Shown: one piece after another, positions 1-7,231 of the stretch
Layout: each line of letters begins with the position of its first letter
Numbering within the stretch: the stretch's first letter is position 1
NCBI GenBank assembly: GCA_934215545.1
Contig: CAKQAD010000017.1
Span: 1 to 28,678, forward strand
Length of the DNA stretch: 28,678 nt
From: an uncultured Prevotella sp.
GTDB taxonomy: Bacteria; Bacteroidota; Bacteroidia; Bacteroidales; Bacteroidaceae
Reading direction: 5' to 3'
Notes under the pieces: generated by a model
Told to the model about the DNA's origin: nothing
Databases searched by the model: none
What the model saw: the letters and a program-made list of their open reading frames with translations, nothing else
Translations under genes and position numbers: made by a program

Positions 1-235
1 TAGTGGTCAGCGCAGTGGCTGTGGCAGTCTTGTAGCCAAACAAGCCCTTAATGAGCAGCCCGTCGTAACGTGAGAGCACGCCTTTGCCGTCACGATAGCG
101 GCGGATGTCGGCATCACCTTTGCCAAAAGCCTTAAGCAGTTCATAGCCCACTTCGGAGGCTACAACCTGCTTCTCATTGAATACAGTGAGTGATGACTCT
201 ATATCTTGATAACTTAAATTCTGTTTCTTTGCCAT
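1..235 (-). CDS. 5' part of an unassigned gene, possibly restriction-modification related
   Basis: An open frame starts with ATG at 235 on the minus strand and runs without a stop off the left edge of the window, giving the first 78 residues. The protein begins MAKKQNLSYQDIE and contains a charged stretch with DADIRRYRDGKG and RYDGLLIKGLFGY. No signal peptide or membrane segment is visible. It starts 14 nt after the stop of a small helix-turn-helix regulator, so the two genes are very likely cotranscribed. In Bacteroidales such a regulator directly upstream of a large gene often belongs to a restriction-modification locus, with the large gene a class I SAM-dependent DNA methyltransferase or fused enzyme. 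That is an inference from context only: no catalytic motif lies in the visible part, and I do not recognise the family with certainty. Confidence 0.6.
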   Translation of the reverse strand, partial: MAKKQNLSYQDIESSLTVFNEKQVVASEVGYELLKAFGKGDADIRRYRDGKGVLSRYDGLLIKGLFGYKTATATALTT

Positions 236-249
236 TGTCTAAGTGTCGT

Positions 250-453
250 TTAGATTTCCTTACTTAACAAGTCATGAACACTTATTCTCATCAGTTCTGC
301 AATCTTTAATAAGGTTCGTAGGTCTGGCTGACTTGTGTTTGTACACCATTTGGATACCGTAGCTGGATTGACTTCTAGTTCATCAGCCAACCATTTACTA
401 GTCTTTTTATTTTCGGCCAGTGCTACCTTTATTCTATTTAAATCCTTTTGCAT
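250..453 (-). CDS. Small Cro/CI-type helix-turn-helix regulator
   Basis: This 67-residue protein is almost entirely one XRE-family helix-turn-helix domain. Residues about 18-55 show the pattern SKWLADELEVNPATVSKWC followed by PDLRTLLKIAELM, with the recognition helix around NPATVSKW. It should bind DNA as a dimer and act as a repressor or activator. The length and design match the controller proteins of restriction-modification systems and similar small regulators. It lies 14 nt upstream of the partial gene that leaves the window on the left, so it probably controls that gene and itself. A TAnnTTTG promoter box is present 26 nt upstream of its ATG. The DNA-binding assignment is firm; the controller role is inferred. 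Confidence 0.85.
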   Translation of the reverse strand: MQKDLNRIKVALAENKKTSKWLADELEVNPATVSKWCTNTSQPDLRTLLKIAELMRISVHDLLSKEI

Positions 454-479
454 GATGTTAATTATATTTGCTTTTGACG

Positions 480-487
480 CAAAAATA
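480..487 (-). promoter_or_regulatory. Bacteroidetes -7 box for the helix-turn-helix gene
   Basis: The minus strand reads TATTTTTG, matching the Bacteroidetes -7 consensus TAnnTTTG, 26 nt upstream of the ATG at 453. No exact TTTG -33 element is seen; an AT-rich GTTTATA stretch occupies that region. Confidence 0.5.
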
Positions 488-640
488 ATAAAAACGAATA
501 TAAACTTAAAAGATTTCGGGAAATAATTATTAAATGGTGGGAATATTTGTCGCTTTTACAAACAAAAAGGCTCACTACAATCGCAAAACGATAATCACCT
601 TCAAATCTGACAACGCTTTTCAGTTATAGTCAATAACGGG

Positions 641-705
641 GATAGTAAGTCGGACGATAACCCCAAAACTTCAAAGAAGTAGTGGATGCGACGACGGGTA
701 GCAAT
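641..705 (+). pseudogene. Decayed 3' end of a paralogue of the downstream secreted protein
   Basis: Read from 641, the frame encodes DSKSDDNPKTSKK and then TAG at 680-682. The intact gene ending at 1449 finishes DSKSDKNTKTQKKK and TAG. The bases after both stops also agree: GATGCGACGACGGG occurs at 685-698 and at 1449-1462, and both are followed by AGCAA. Upstream of 641 the similarity is lost and no open frame continues. The simplest reading is that a tandem copy of the gene existed here and only its tail survives. It is short, so chance similarity of Lys/Asp-rich tails is a concern, but the shared non-coding 14-mer argues against chance. Confidence 0.45.
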
Positions 706-779
706 CCTCCCCACAAAAAAATATATTACAAATCGGAAAGAAAATCGTCGAAAAGATGTTTATATTTAGATTTTATTTA

Positions 780-787
780 TACCTTTG
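780..787 (+). promoter_or_regulatory. Putative -7 box for the secreted Lys-rich protein gene
   Basis: TACCTTTG fits TAnnTTTG. It would give a leader of about 140 nt before the ATG at 937. No good -33 element is seen. Apart from the paralogue remnant and this box, I see nothing recognisable in 454-936. Confidence 0.4.
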
Positions 788-936
788 ATGCCGTCAGGTC
801 GTGATGTTGCTCCTTCTATTTGCGGCACTAAGACGGGTGATTTTTCCGGCATGGCAAAGCGGTGTCAGCGTTTCGGCTGGCAGTGTACTTATATATAGAA
901 TGTAGTGTAGTGTCGCAGAATAAAAATACAAAAGCT

Positions 937-1449
937 ATGAAGCGCTTATTTATTTTTTGTGTAATGTGTGCATTTGCCTTCGTTGCCAATGCACAGGTAA
1001 GAAAATTTTATTATGCAGATGGTTGTGGCTATTGGGTTCAGGTAGACCTGAACAAGAAGCAGTTTCTTGCCGATGGATGCGGCGTGGATCCGGAGCCTAT
1101 AAAAAACTACAAGAAGGCTGGCAACAAGGAGTCGTTCACCACTTATGATGGTGGCTACACCACACATCATGAATTTGTGAAGAAGACGGACACCGACTAC
1201 ACCTACACCTATTGGCGCACTCCAAGTGAGTCGAAAGAAAAGGCTACGATAGCTGTTACTACAAAGGGTGGCTCGTCGGCCGATGGCGTGAAGGGCAAGG
1301 CTATGGATAAGGTCGATTCAAAAAATCCTGTTAAGTCGGTTGGCGAAGGTGTGAAGGGCTTGTTCAATAAGGGCAAGGGACTCTTTAAGAAAGACAAGAG
1401 CAAGGACAGCAAATCCGACAAAAACACCAAGACTCAAAAAAAAAAGTAG
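937..1449 (+). CDS. Small secreted Lys-rich protein of unknown function
   Basis: I place the start at the ATG at 937 because it opens directly with a typical Sec signal peptide (MKRLFIFCVMCAFAFVANAQ, cleavage after Ala-Asn-Ala or Gln about residue 20); an in-frame ATG 75 nt upstream only adds a non-signal extension. The mature protein of about 150 residues has a short globular part with a repeated motif, YADGCGYW and LADGCGVD, about 20 residues apart, carrying its only mature cysteines, then an aromatic strand-like segment (TDYTYTYW), and a tail of about 75 residues very rich in Lys, Gly, Ser and Asp. The two Cys could form one disulfide. I do not recognise a family. It is monocistronic, with a strong terminator just downstream, and a decayed paralogue tail lies upstream. 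Confidence 0.75.
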   Translation: MKRLFIFCVMCAFAFVANAQVRKFYYADGCGYWVQVDLNKKQFLADGCGVDPEPIKNYKKAGNKESFTTYDGGYTTHHEFVKKTDTDYTYTYWRTPSESKEKATIAVTTKGGSSADGVKGKAMDKVDSKNPVKSVGEGVKGLFNKGKGLFKKDKSKDSKSDKNTKTQKKK

Positions 1450-1508
1450 ATGCGACGACGGGAGCAAGCCCGAAAAGTAGATGATAGAATAATAATATTA
1501 ATAAACTC

Positions 1509-1546
1509 ATCCGGGATAAAGTGATAAACTTTTCCCGGATTTTTTT
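1509..1546 (+). terminator. Intrinsic terminator after the secreted protein gene
   Basis: ATCCGGGA (1509-1516) pairs with TCCCGGAT (1533-1540); the stem continues with AAAG/CTTT around a 7-nt loop after one bulged T, and is followed by a run of seven T. It lies 60 nt after the stop at 1449. Confidence 0.85.
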
Positions 1547-1548
1547 GT

Positions 1549-1842
1549 CCCGATATATATATATTGTCCCGAGATTTTTTTCTGTCCCGAATTAGAGAAT
1601 TAGAGAATTTTTAGCGCTGACGCACTGACCAAAGGGAATTAATTAGAGAATTTTTCAAGCACGCTGTGCTTGACTATAGGGTGCGTCATGCCTGCTTTAC
1701 AAGCGTCAACGCTAAATTACAAGTGCGTCAGCGCTAAAAATTCTCTAATTCTCTAATTACTTCCCTTTGGTCAGTGGGTCTGCGACAAATCTCGGGACAA
1801 AATATTTCGGGACAGAAAAAATCTCGGGACAAGAAAATTCCG
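1549..1842. repeat. Mosaic palindrome, TGTCCCGA/AATTAGAG family, copy 1
   Basis: This gene-free stretch is one large imperfect palindrome. Outer parts carry several TGTCCCGA units on the left and TCGGGACA units on the right, spaced by T- or A-rich runs. Inside is a perfect 37-nt inverted repeat, 1590-1626 against 1722-1758, which starts with AATTAGAG twice and ends in AGCGCTGACGCACT. A 12-nt block GACCAAAGGGAA (1627-1638) has its complement at 1761-1772, outside rather than inside the right arm, so two foldings compete. A small hairpin CAAGCAC-GCT-GTGCTTG lies at 1656-1672. The element ends 14 nt before the mutS2 stop and may serve as its transcription end. Confidence 0.85.
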
Positions 1843-1855
1843 GCTGAACTTTAAT

Positions 1856-4378
1856 TCAGAAGTCGACAACTGTTATGCCGGCACCGCCAAACTGCACATG
1901 CTCGTCTTTGCACGAGCTGACGTTAGGTATGCTTTGCAGATACTGTCGGATGAGCTGGCGCAAGATGCCGTTGCCCTTTCCGTGTAGTATGCGCACTCTC
2001 GCCATGCCCACGAGTATGGCGTCGTCGATGAACTGCTGTACGGCGCTCAGTGCCTCGTCGCCACGCATGCCTCGCACGTCGAGATCTTGGTGGAAGTTGA
2101 GCTTATGGCTGTCGATGGTCTGTCGTGTTTCGCGGCTAATGCCGAATGTGGCAGGGCGTGTGCTCTCCACTGTCTTTGTGGTGTGTTCGAGGCGCGAGGT
2201 AGCCACTTTGGTGCGCACATCGCCAAACACGCATGTGGCTGTCTTGCCGCTGATGCTTTCTATGGTGCCCACGGTGTTCAGTCCGCGCATGCGCACTATG
2301 TCGCCAGCGGCAAAACTGTGGTTGCCGCCATCGGCTGTAGGCAGTTTGAGTGCTGTGCTGATGGTTGCGGCTGTTTTGGGCGGATTTTCCAGTTTCTGTT
2401 TCTTCCGTTTCTCGCGGCGTTCTTTGCGCTCAAGGATTTGTCGCATCTTCTTTTCTATAATGTCGTCTGCCGACTTCGTGTCGATGTCGTTTACATCGGC
2501 CTTGAACACATTGAGCTCTTCGCGCAGTCGCTTAGTCTCCTCCTTCTCTGCCTGGCACTCGCGAATTTCGCGTATGGTGTTCTCTATGTTGCGGTTGCTC
2601 TCCTTGAGCAGTTCCTGCGCCTGCTCCTTTGCTTGTCGCAGAATGTCCTTACGCTTCTGCGCCAGCTCTCTTATTTCGTCTTCGTATTTGGCTATGGTCT
2701 TCTCCAAATCCTTCTCGCGCTGGTGCACGTTCTGTCGTTTGTTTTCCCAATATCGCTTGTCGCGCACAATGTCTTGCAGGTATTTGTCGCTTTGTATATA
2801 GTCGGAGCCCACGATGTCGCTGGCTTGGCGTATCACCTCCTCGGGAATGCCCGTCTTGCGTGCTATCTCTATGGCAAACGATGAGCCCGGCTGTCCGATG
2901 GCCAGCTGGAATAGGGGGCGCATCTCGTGTCGGTCGTAGAGCATGGCACCATTGGCAATGCCCTCGTGTGAGTCGGCAAAATGCTTCAGGTTCTGATAGT
3001 GAGTGGTGATTACTCCCCATGCCAGTTTCTTAACAAACTGTGTGAGCACTGCTTCTGCCATTGCACCGCCTATCTGTGGCTCGGTGCCGGTGCCAAACTC
3101 GTCGATTAGCAGCAGTGTGCGGTTGCCAGCCTGTCGCATCATATTCTTCATGTTGAGCAAGTGCGATGAGTAGGTAGAGAGGTCGTTCTCGATGCTCTGC
3201 TCATCGCCGATGTCTATCATAATGTCGGCAAATATGCCCACCTTTGAGCGCTCGCTCATAGGCACTGATAGTCCGCATTGCAGCATGTATTGCAGCAGAC
3301 CTAATGTTTTCAGGCACACTGATTTTCCGCCGGCGTTAGGACCCGATATTATCAATATGTGCTGTTTGTCGGTGAGTGTGATGTCGAGCGGTTGTATTGG
3401 CTTGTTTTGCTTTTTTAGAGCGAGCCATAGCAGTGGATGGCGTGCCGTTATCCAGTCGACCACAGGTTTGCTGCTCACCTCTGGCTCTATGGCGTTGGTG
3501 AGTCGTGCCAGCTCGGCGCGCGCTCTGATGAAGTCTACCTCTGCCAGCAGCTTGTAGGCATTGACGATGTCGTCGATGTGGGGGCGCAGCAGTTTGGCGA
3601 ATTCGGTGAGTATTACGATTATCTCTCGGCGCTCGTCGGCTTCGAGTTCGCGTATGCGGTTGTTGGCCTCTACCACCTCTGTTGGTTCCACGAACACCGT
3701 CTTTCCGGTCGACGACTCGTCGTGCACGATACCTTTTATGCGGCGTTTCATGGCGGGCGCTATGGGCACCACGAGGCGTCCGTCGCGCATGGTAGGCGTA
3801 ACATCCTTGTCGACAAGACCCTCGCTCTGTGCTGCATGCAGAATGCCATATAAGGTGCGCGACACGCTGCCCTCTGCCTTGCGCAGCTGTGTGCGTATGT
3901 CTGCAAGTTGTGGCGAAGCAGTGTCTTTTATCTTTCCGTATTTGTCGAGTATTTGGTCTATGCGGCGTATGATGTCAGGGAAGGTGAGCACACCCTCTGT
4001 AAGCAGGTGTAGGGTGGGGTAGTCGTAGTGGCCTTCGTCGTCGCATCGGTTCAGAAACTTCACTATGCCGGCAATGGTTTCGAGCGAGCGGCGCAGGTCG
4101 AACATCTCGCCCTCTTCGAGATGTGTACCTTCTATGCGTATGCGCTTTATCGACTCGCGCATGTCGAAGAAGAATTGCAAGGGGAAGTCGTCGGCCTCCT
4201 CTTGCATGCGGCGGAACTCCCGTGTTTGATTAAGACTCTCGTTGATGGCTTTGGCGTTGCTGCCGAAGGTCATCGTGTCGACCTTGTCTTTGCCCAATTG
4301 GCTAAGGCAATAGCCCTTCAGCAGCGAGCGTATCTCGCTGAACTGTATCTTGCTTTCAAAATTTGCTGGATAAATCAT
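1856..4378 (-). CDS. mutS2: Endonuclease MutS2 (Smr-domain MutS paralogue)
   Basis: The 840-residue length and domain order fit MutS2: an N-terminal MutS-type core and clamp region, an ATPase domain, a long coiled-coil segment (about 500-640), and a C-terminal Smr nuclease domain (about 766-840). Walker A is GPNAGGKS near residues 346-353, Walker B is TLLLIDEFGTG near 421-431, and the signature region between them reads GDEQSIENDLSTYSSH. The Smr domain shows LDVRGMRG and HGKGNG, the two motifs of active Smr endonucleases. MutS2 proteins limit homologous recombination and, in Bacillus, act on collided ribosomes; they do not replace MutS in mismatch repair. The start is supported by the usual family N terminus (MIYPANFESKI). 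A TAnnTTTG box ends only 4 nt before the ATG, so the mRNA may be nearly leaderless. Confidence 0.95.
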   Translation of the reverse strand: MIYPANFESKIQFSEIRSLLKGYCLSQLGKDKVDTMTFGSNAKAINESLNQTREFRRMQEEADDFPLQFFFDMRESIKRIRIEGTHLEEGEMFDLRRSLETIAGIVKFLNRCDDEGHYDYPTLHLLTEGVLTFPDIIRRIDQILDKYGKIKDTASPQLADIRTQLRKAEGSVSRTLYGILHAAQSEGLVDKDVTPTMRDGRLVVPIAPAMKRRIKGIVHDESSTGKTVFVEPTEVVEANNRIRELEADERREIIVILTEFAKLLRPHIDDIVNAYKLLAEVDFIRARAELARLTNAIEPEVSSKPVVDWITARHPLLWLALKKQNKPIQPLDITLTDKQHILIISGPNAGGKSVCLKTLGLLQYMLQCGLSVPMSERSKVGIFADIMIDIGDEQSIENDLSTYSSHLLNMKNMMRQAGNRTLLLIDEFGTGTEPQIGGAMAEAVLTQFVKKLAWGVITTHYQNLKHFADSHEGIANGAMLYDRHEMRPLFQLAIGQPGSSFAIEIARKTGIPEEVIRQASDIVGSDYIQSDKYLQDIVRDKRYWENKRQNVHQREKDLEKTIAKYEDEIRELAQKRKDILRQAKEQAQELLKESNRNIENTIREIRECQAEKEETKRLREELNVFKADVNDIDTKSADDIIEKKMRQILERKERREKRKKQKLENPPKTAATISTALKLPTADGGNHSFAAGDIVRMRGLNTVGTIESISGKTATCVFGDVRTKVATSRLEHTTKTVESTRPATFGISRETRQTIDSHKLNFHQDLDVRGMRGDEALSAVQQFIDDAILVGMARVRILHGKGNGILRQLIRQYLQSIPNVSSCKDEHVQFGGAGITVVDF

Positions 4379-4382
4379 GCCA

Positions 4383-4390
4383 CAAAGTTA
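4383..4390 (-). promoter_or_regulatory. -7 box abutting the mutS2 start codon
   Basis: The minus strand reads TAACTTTG and then four bases before the ATG at 4378. Transcription starting a few bases downstream of such a box would begin at or next to the start codon. No -33 TTTG is visible. Confidence 0.5.
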
Positions 4391-4407
4391 CTGAAAGTCT
4401 TGATATT

Positions 4408-4616
4408 TTTTGTCCCCGAATTTGAGAATTTTCTGTCCCGATATTTTTTTTGTCCCGAATTAGAGAATTAGAGAATTTGACGCTTCGCGTCTTTGCTGGG
4501 CATGACGCACCCTGCAGTCAAGCACAACATGCTTGAAAAAATTCTCTAATTCTCAAATTCGGGACAAAAAAATATCGTGACAAAAAAAGTCCCGAGACAA
4601 AAAATCTCGGGACAAT
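4408..4616. repeat. Mosaic palindrome, TGTCCCGA/AATTAGAG family, copy 2
   Basis: It fills most of the gap between mutS2 and aspA. Left arm: TGTCCCGA units, then AATTAGAG repeats. Centre: a small hairpin GACGC-TTC-GCGTC at about 4478-4491. Right arm: AATTCTCTAATTCTC and then TCGGGACA-type units. Positions 4495-4551 are, in reverse complement, nearly identical to 1641-1695 of copy 1, including GGCATGACGCACCC and the CAAGCAC hairpin, so the two copies share a module in inverted orientation on either side of mutS2. Confidence 0.85.
4582..4613 (-). terminator. Intrinsic terminator of aspA inside the palindrome
   Basis: On the minus strand GTCCCGAGA (4613-4605) and TCTCGGGAC (4597-4589) form a perfect 9-bp stem around a T-rich 7-nt loop, followed directly by seven T (4588-4582). 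It lies 33 nt after the aspA stop and is built from the same TGTCCCGA unit that is repeated in the mosaic. Confidence 0.8.
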
Positions 4617-4646
4617 ATTTAATGTATAATCCTATTTATCCTTATT

Positions 4647-6065
4647 TCACTTCAATGTGAATTTATGCGATTGCAGCATTTCCTTAGGGTCGAGTGCTCG
4701 GTCGAGGTCTTCCTTGCTCATGAGTCCCTTTTCGATTACTATATCGTAGACGGAGCGTCCGGTTTCGTGTGCCTCTTTAGCCACTTTCGAGCTGTTCTTA
4801 TAGCCAATGATTGGGTTGAGTGCAGTAACGATGCCGATGCTATGCTTCACCATTTCGTAGCAGCGCTCCTTGTTGACGGTGATGCCGAGCACGCACTCCT
4901 CGGTAAGGGTTTCGATGGCGTTCTTCAGCCATGTCAGGCTTTCGAACAGGCTCTCGGTGATTATAGGCTCCATTACGTTCAGCTCCAGCTGTCCTGCCTC
5001 TGCAGCAAATGTCACGGTGGTGTCGTTGCCAATCACCTTGAAGCACACCTGATTGGTCACCTCTGGTATTACGGGGTTCACTTTTCCTGGCATTATTGAC
5101 GATCCAGGTGCCTTTGGTGGCAGATTAATTTCGTTGAGTCCGCAGCGTGGTCCGGAAGCCATCAGTCGCAGGTCGTTGCATATCTTCGATAGCTTCACCG
5201 CCAGTCGCTTCAGTGCCGATGAGTAGCTCACATATGCACCAGTGTCGGGAGTAGCCTCCACGAGGTCGCTTGCCGATACGAAGCTCTCGCCGGTTAGTTT
5301 GCTGAGGTTGGCAGCGCAGAGTTTTGCAAATCCCGGAACGGCATTCAGTCCGGTGCCAATAGCAGTGCCTCCCATATTAATCTCGTGCAGCAGTTTCACG
5401 TTGCGTTCAAGGTTTAGAATTTCCTCTTCGAGGTTGTTGGCATAGGCATTGAATTCCTGTCCGATGGTCATAGGCACTGCATCTTGCAGCTGTGTGCGTC
5501 CCATCTTTATGGCATCGGAATATTCGCCACCCTTATATCGGAAAGCGCTGATGAGTCCGGTGAGTGCGCCCACTAGATGCGTGTTCATTCTTATGAGTGC
5601 CAGGCGTATTGATGTGGGATACACATCGTTGGTGCTCTGTCCGCAGTTGCAGTGGTCGTTGGGCGAGCAATACTGATAGTCGCCCTTCTCGCGTCCCAGA
5701 ATTTCGAGGGCACGGTTGGCAATCACCTCGTTGGCATTCATGTTGACCGATGTGCCGGCTCCGCCCTGCACCATGTCGATGGGGAAGTTTTCGTGCCACT
5801 TGCCGTCTACAATCTCTCGGCATGCCTGCACTATAGCCCCTGCTATCTCGTCGTTGATGACGCCCAGCGAGTGGTTGGTCTGTGCTGCAGCCAGCTTCAC
5901 ATAGGCAATGGCTATTATGAAGTCGGGATAGTCGCGCATTGCCTTGCGCGAAATGTGATAGTTGTTGATACCGCGCTGAGTCTGCACGCCGTAGAGTGCG
6001 TCAGCAGGAACTTTGAGCTCGCCCAATAGGTCGGCTTCTACTCTAAATTTCTTTTCGTCTGCCAT
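4647..6065 (-). CDS. aspA: Aspartate ammonia-lyase
   Basis: This 472-residue cytoplasmic enzyme of the fumarase/aspartase superfamily converts L-aspartate to fumarate and ammonia. The superfamily signature GSSIMPGKVNP lies at 321-331. Other conserved blocks are GAGTSVNMNANEV (102-114), STNDVYPT (144-151) and a GRTQLQDAVP segment near 189-198. Full-length similarity in these blocks and the total length favour aspartase over fumarase C, which has a related plan; this distinction is made by eye. In Bacteroidales the enzyme feeds fumarate respiration. It is transcribed from its own TACCTTTG promoter box 48 nt upstream and ends at a perfect intrinsic terminator. MutS2 lies downstream on the same strand beyond that terminator, so the two are probably separate units. 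Confidence 0.93.
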   Translation of the reverse strand: MADEKKFRVEADLLGELKVPADALYGVQTQRGINNYHISRKAMRDYPDFIIAIAYVKLAAAQTNHSLGVINDEIAGAIVQACREIVDGKWHENFPIDMVQGGAGTSVNMNANEVIANRALEILGREKGDYQYCSPNDHCNCGQSTNDVYPTSIRLALIRMNTHLVGALTGLISAFRYKGGEYSDAIKMGRTQLQDAVPMTIGQEFNAYANNLEEEILNLERNVKLLHEINMGGTAIGTGLNAVPGFAKLCAANLSKLTGESFVSASDLVEATPDTGAYVSYSSALKRLAVKLSKICNDLRLMASGPRCGLNEINLPPKAPGSSIMPGKVNPVIPEVTNQVCFKVIGNDTTVTFAAEAGQLELNVMEPIITESLFESLTWLKNAIETLTEECVLGITVNKERCYEMVKHSIGIVTALNPIIGYKNSSKVAKEAHETGRSVYDIVIEKGLMSKEDLDRALDPKEMLQSHKFTLK

Positions 6066-6112
6066 GATATTTGTTTATTATTAGTTGTAATTGTTTTTTC
6101 GTAGTTACGATG

Positions 6113-6120
6113 CAAAGGTA
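6113..6120 (-). promoter_or_regulatory. -7 box of the aspA promoter
   Basis: The minus strand reads TACCTTTG, a full match to TAnnTTTG, 47 nt upstream of the aspA ATG, giving a leader of about 40 nt. The -33 region is AT-rich without an exact TTTG. Confidence 0.6.
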
Positions 6121-6283
6121 TGTTTTATATCTCACATACGATAATAAAACGTAAGATTTTTGCTGTAAGTGGCAAGTAGTAGAAATGTCGCATTGATGAT
6201 ATTAGGAGCAATGGCATGAGAAATTTGTAATATTAGTGCTGAAAAAAATATCATCAGTGTAATAAATATAACTTTTAATTTAT

Positions 6284-6291
6284 TAATTTTG
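6284..6291 (+). promoter_or_regulatory. -7 box of the wza-wzc-wzx operon
   Basis: TAATTTTG fits TAnnTTTG. It lies in the AT-rich divergent region between aspA and wza and would give a leader of about 100 nt to the ATG at 6399. The rest of 6121-6398 shows no other recognisable element. Confidence 0.5.
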
Positions 6292-6398
6292 CATTTTTGT
6301 TTATTAGAAGTTATCATTTGAATTATTAATTAAATGAGCATTTCTGTGGTAGATGGTAGATGGCTGTCGACAAAGATGTAAAAATATATTATATATTG

Positions 6399-7229
6399 AT
6401 GAAAACAATAAAGACATATTTCGGCATGATGCTATGTGTAGCCTGTATGTGGCTTGCATCGTGCTCTACTCCAAAGAATATAACGTATTTTCAAGATGCG
6501 TCGTTGCTCAATGGCATGGCATTGCAAGCCGAGCAGCAGTTGCGCTTGCGTCCTGAAGACAAGATAAACATTGTGGTGAACAGCTCCAACCCAATGCTCG
6601 AGAACCAGTTTACGCTCACCGCCACCAACTTCAGGAATGTGCTCGGTTCGTCGGTGAGCCCACAGTCGACGGCAGGCACCACCACGGGCACCCGCCAGAT
6701 GCTGGCATACACCGTCGACGAGCAAGGCACCATCGACTTCCCCGTGCTTGGCAAGATATCGGTAGTGGGCAAGACCCGCAAGGAGGTGGCAGCCTACATA
6801 CAGCGCCGATTGAAGGAGCGTGAGCTCGTGAGCGACCCTATCGTTACTGTGGAGTATGTGAATATGGGCGTGAACGTGCTTGGCGAGGTGAAAAATGCCG
6901 GACATATCGACATCACTAAAGACCACTTCACAATTATCGATGCCGTGGCTTATGCCGGCGACCTCACCATCGACGGCGACCGCTGCAATGTGCTCGTCAG
7001 CCGACGGCTGGACGGCGTGAACCAAGTGTACACCATCGACCTCACCAATATGCAGGCTGTGCTCAATTCGCCAGCCTACTATCTGCAGCAAAACGATCTG
7101 GTGTATGTGTCGCCCAACAACAAGCGCAAGCGAGAGTCGAATGCCACAGGCAACACCTTCAACAACCCATCGATATGGATATCGATAGCATCGCTACTCA
7201 CCACCATAACAGCATTGATAATAAAGTAA
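6399..7229 (+). CDS. wza: Polysaccharide export outer-membrane lipoprotein (Wza type)
   Basis: I choose the ATG at 6399 over one 39 nt upstream because it opens directly with a lipoprotein signal peptide: basic start, hydrophobic core and lipobox LASC, with the lipidated Cys at residue 22 of the 276-residue protein. A polysaccharide-export domain follows (about 45-155), with YTVDEQGTIDFPVLG and a KTRKEVAAYIQRRL helix, then an SLBB-type domain (about 160-240) with VLGEVKNAGH and TIIDAVAYAGDL. A hydrophobic segment (SIWISIASLLTTITALI) near the C terminus replaces the amphipathic barrel helix of E. coli Wza, as is common in Bacteroidetes. It should form the outer-membrane exit channel for the exopolysaccharide. 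Its stop is 2 nt before the wzc start, so the genes are tightly coupled. Confidence 0.92.
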   Translation: MKTIKTYFGMMLCVACMWLASCSTPKNITYFQDASLLNGMALQAEQQLRLRPEDKINIVVNSSNPMLENQFTLTATNFRNVLGSSVSPQSTAGTTTGTRQMLAYTVDEQGTIDFPVLGKISVVGKTRKEVAAYIQRRLKERELVSDPIVTVEYVNMGVNVLGEVKNAGHIDITKDHFTIIDAVAYAGDLTIDGDRCNVLVSRRLDGVNQVYTIDLTNMQAVLNSPAYYLQQNDLVYVSPNNKRKRESNATGNTFNNPSIWISIASLLTTITALIIK

Positions 7230-7231
7230 TA

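Noticed and set aside
862..936. Upstream ATG extending the secreted protein by 25 residues
   Set aside because: The extension hides the signal peptide, which begins cleanly at 937.
1875..4022. Long open frames on the plus strand across mutS2 (for example 1875-2801 and 2087-2884)
   Set aside because: They are antisense to a clearly conserved gene, with biased composition (Ser/Cys/Arg- or Leu/Val-rich), no domains and no promoter; they are shadows of mutS2 codon use.
7175..7231. Upstream ATG for wzc inside wza
   Set aside because: It adds a non-conserved His/Asn-rich extension; the ATG at 7232 follows the wza stop by 2 nt and fits the family.
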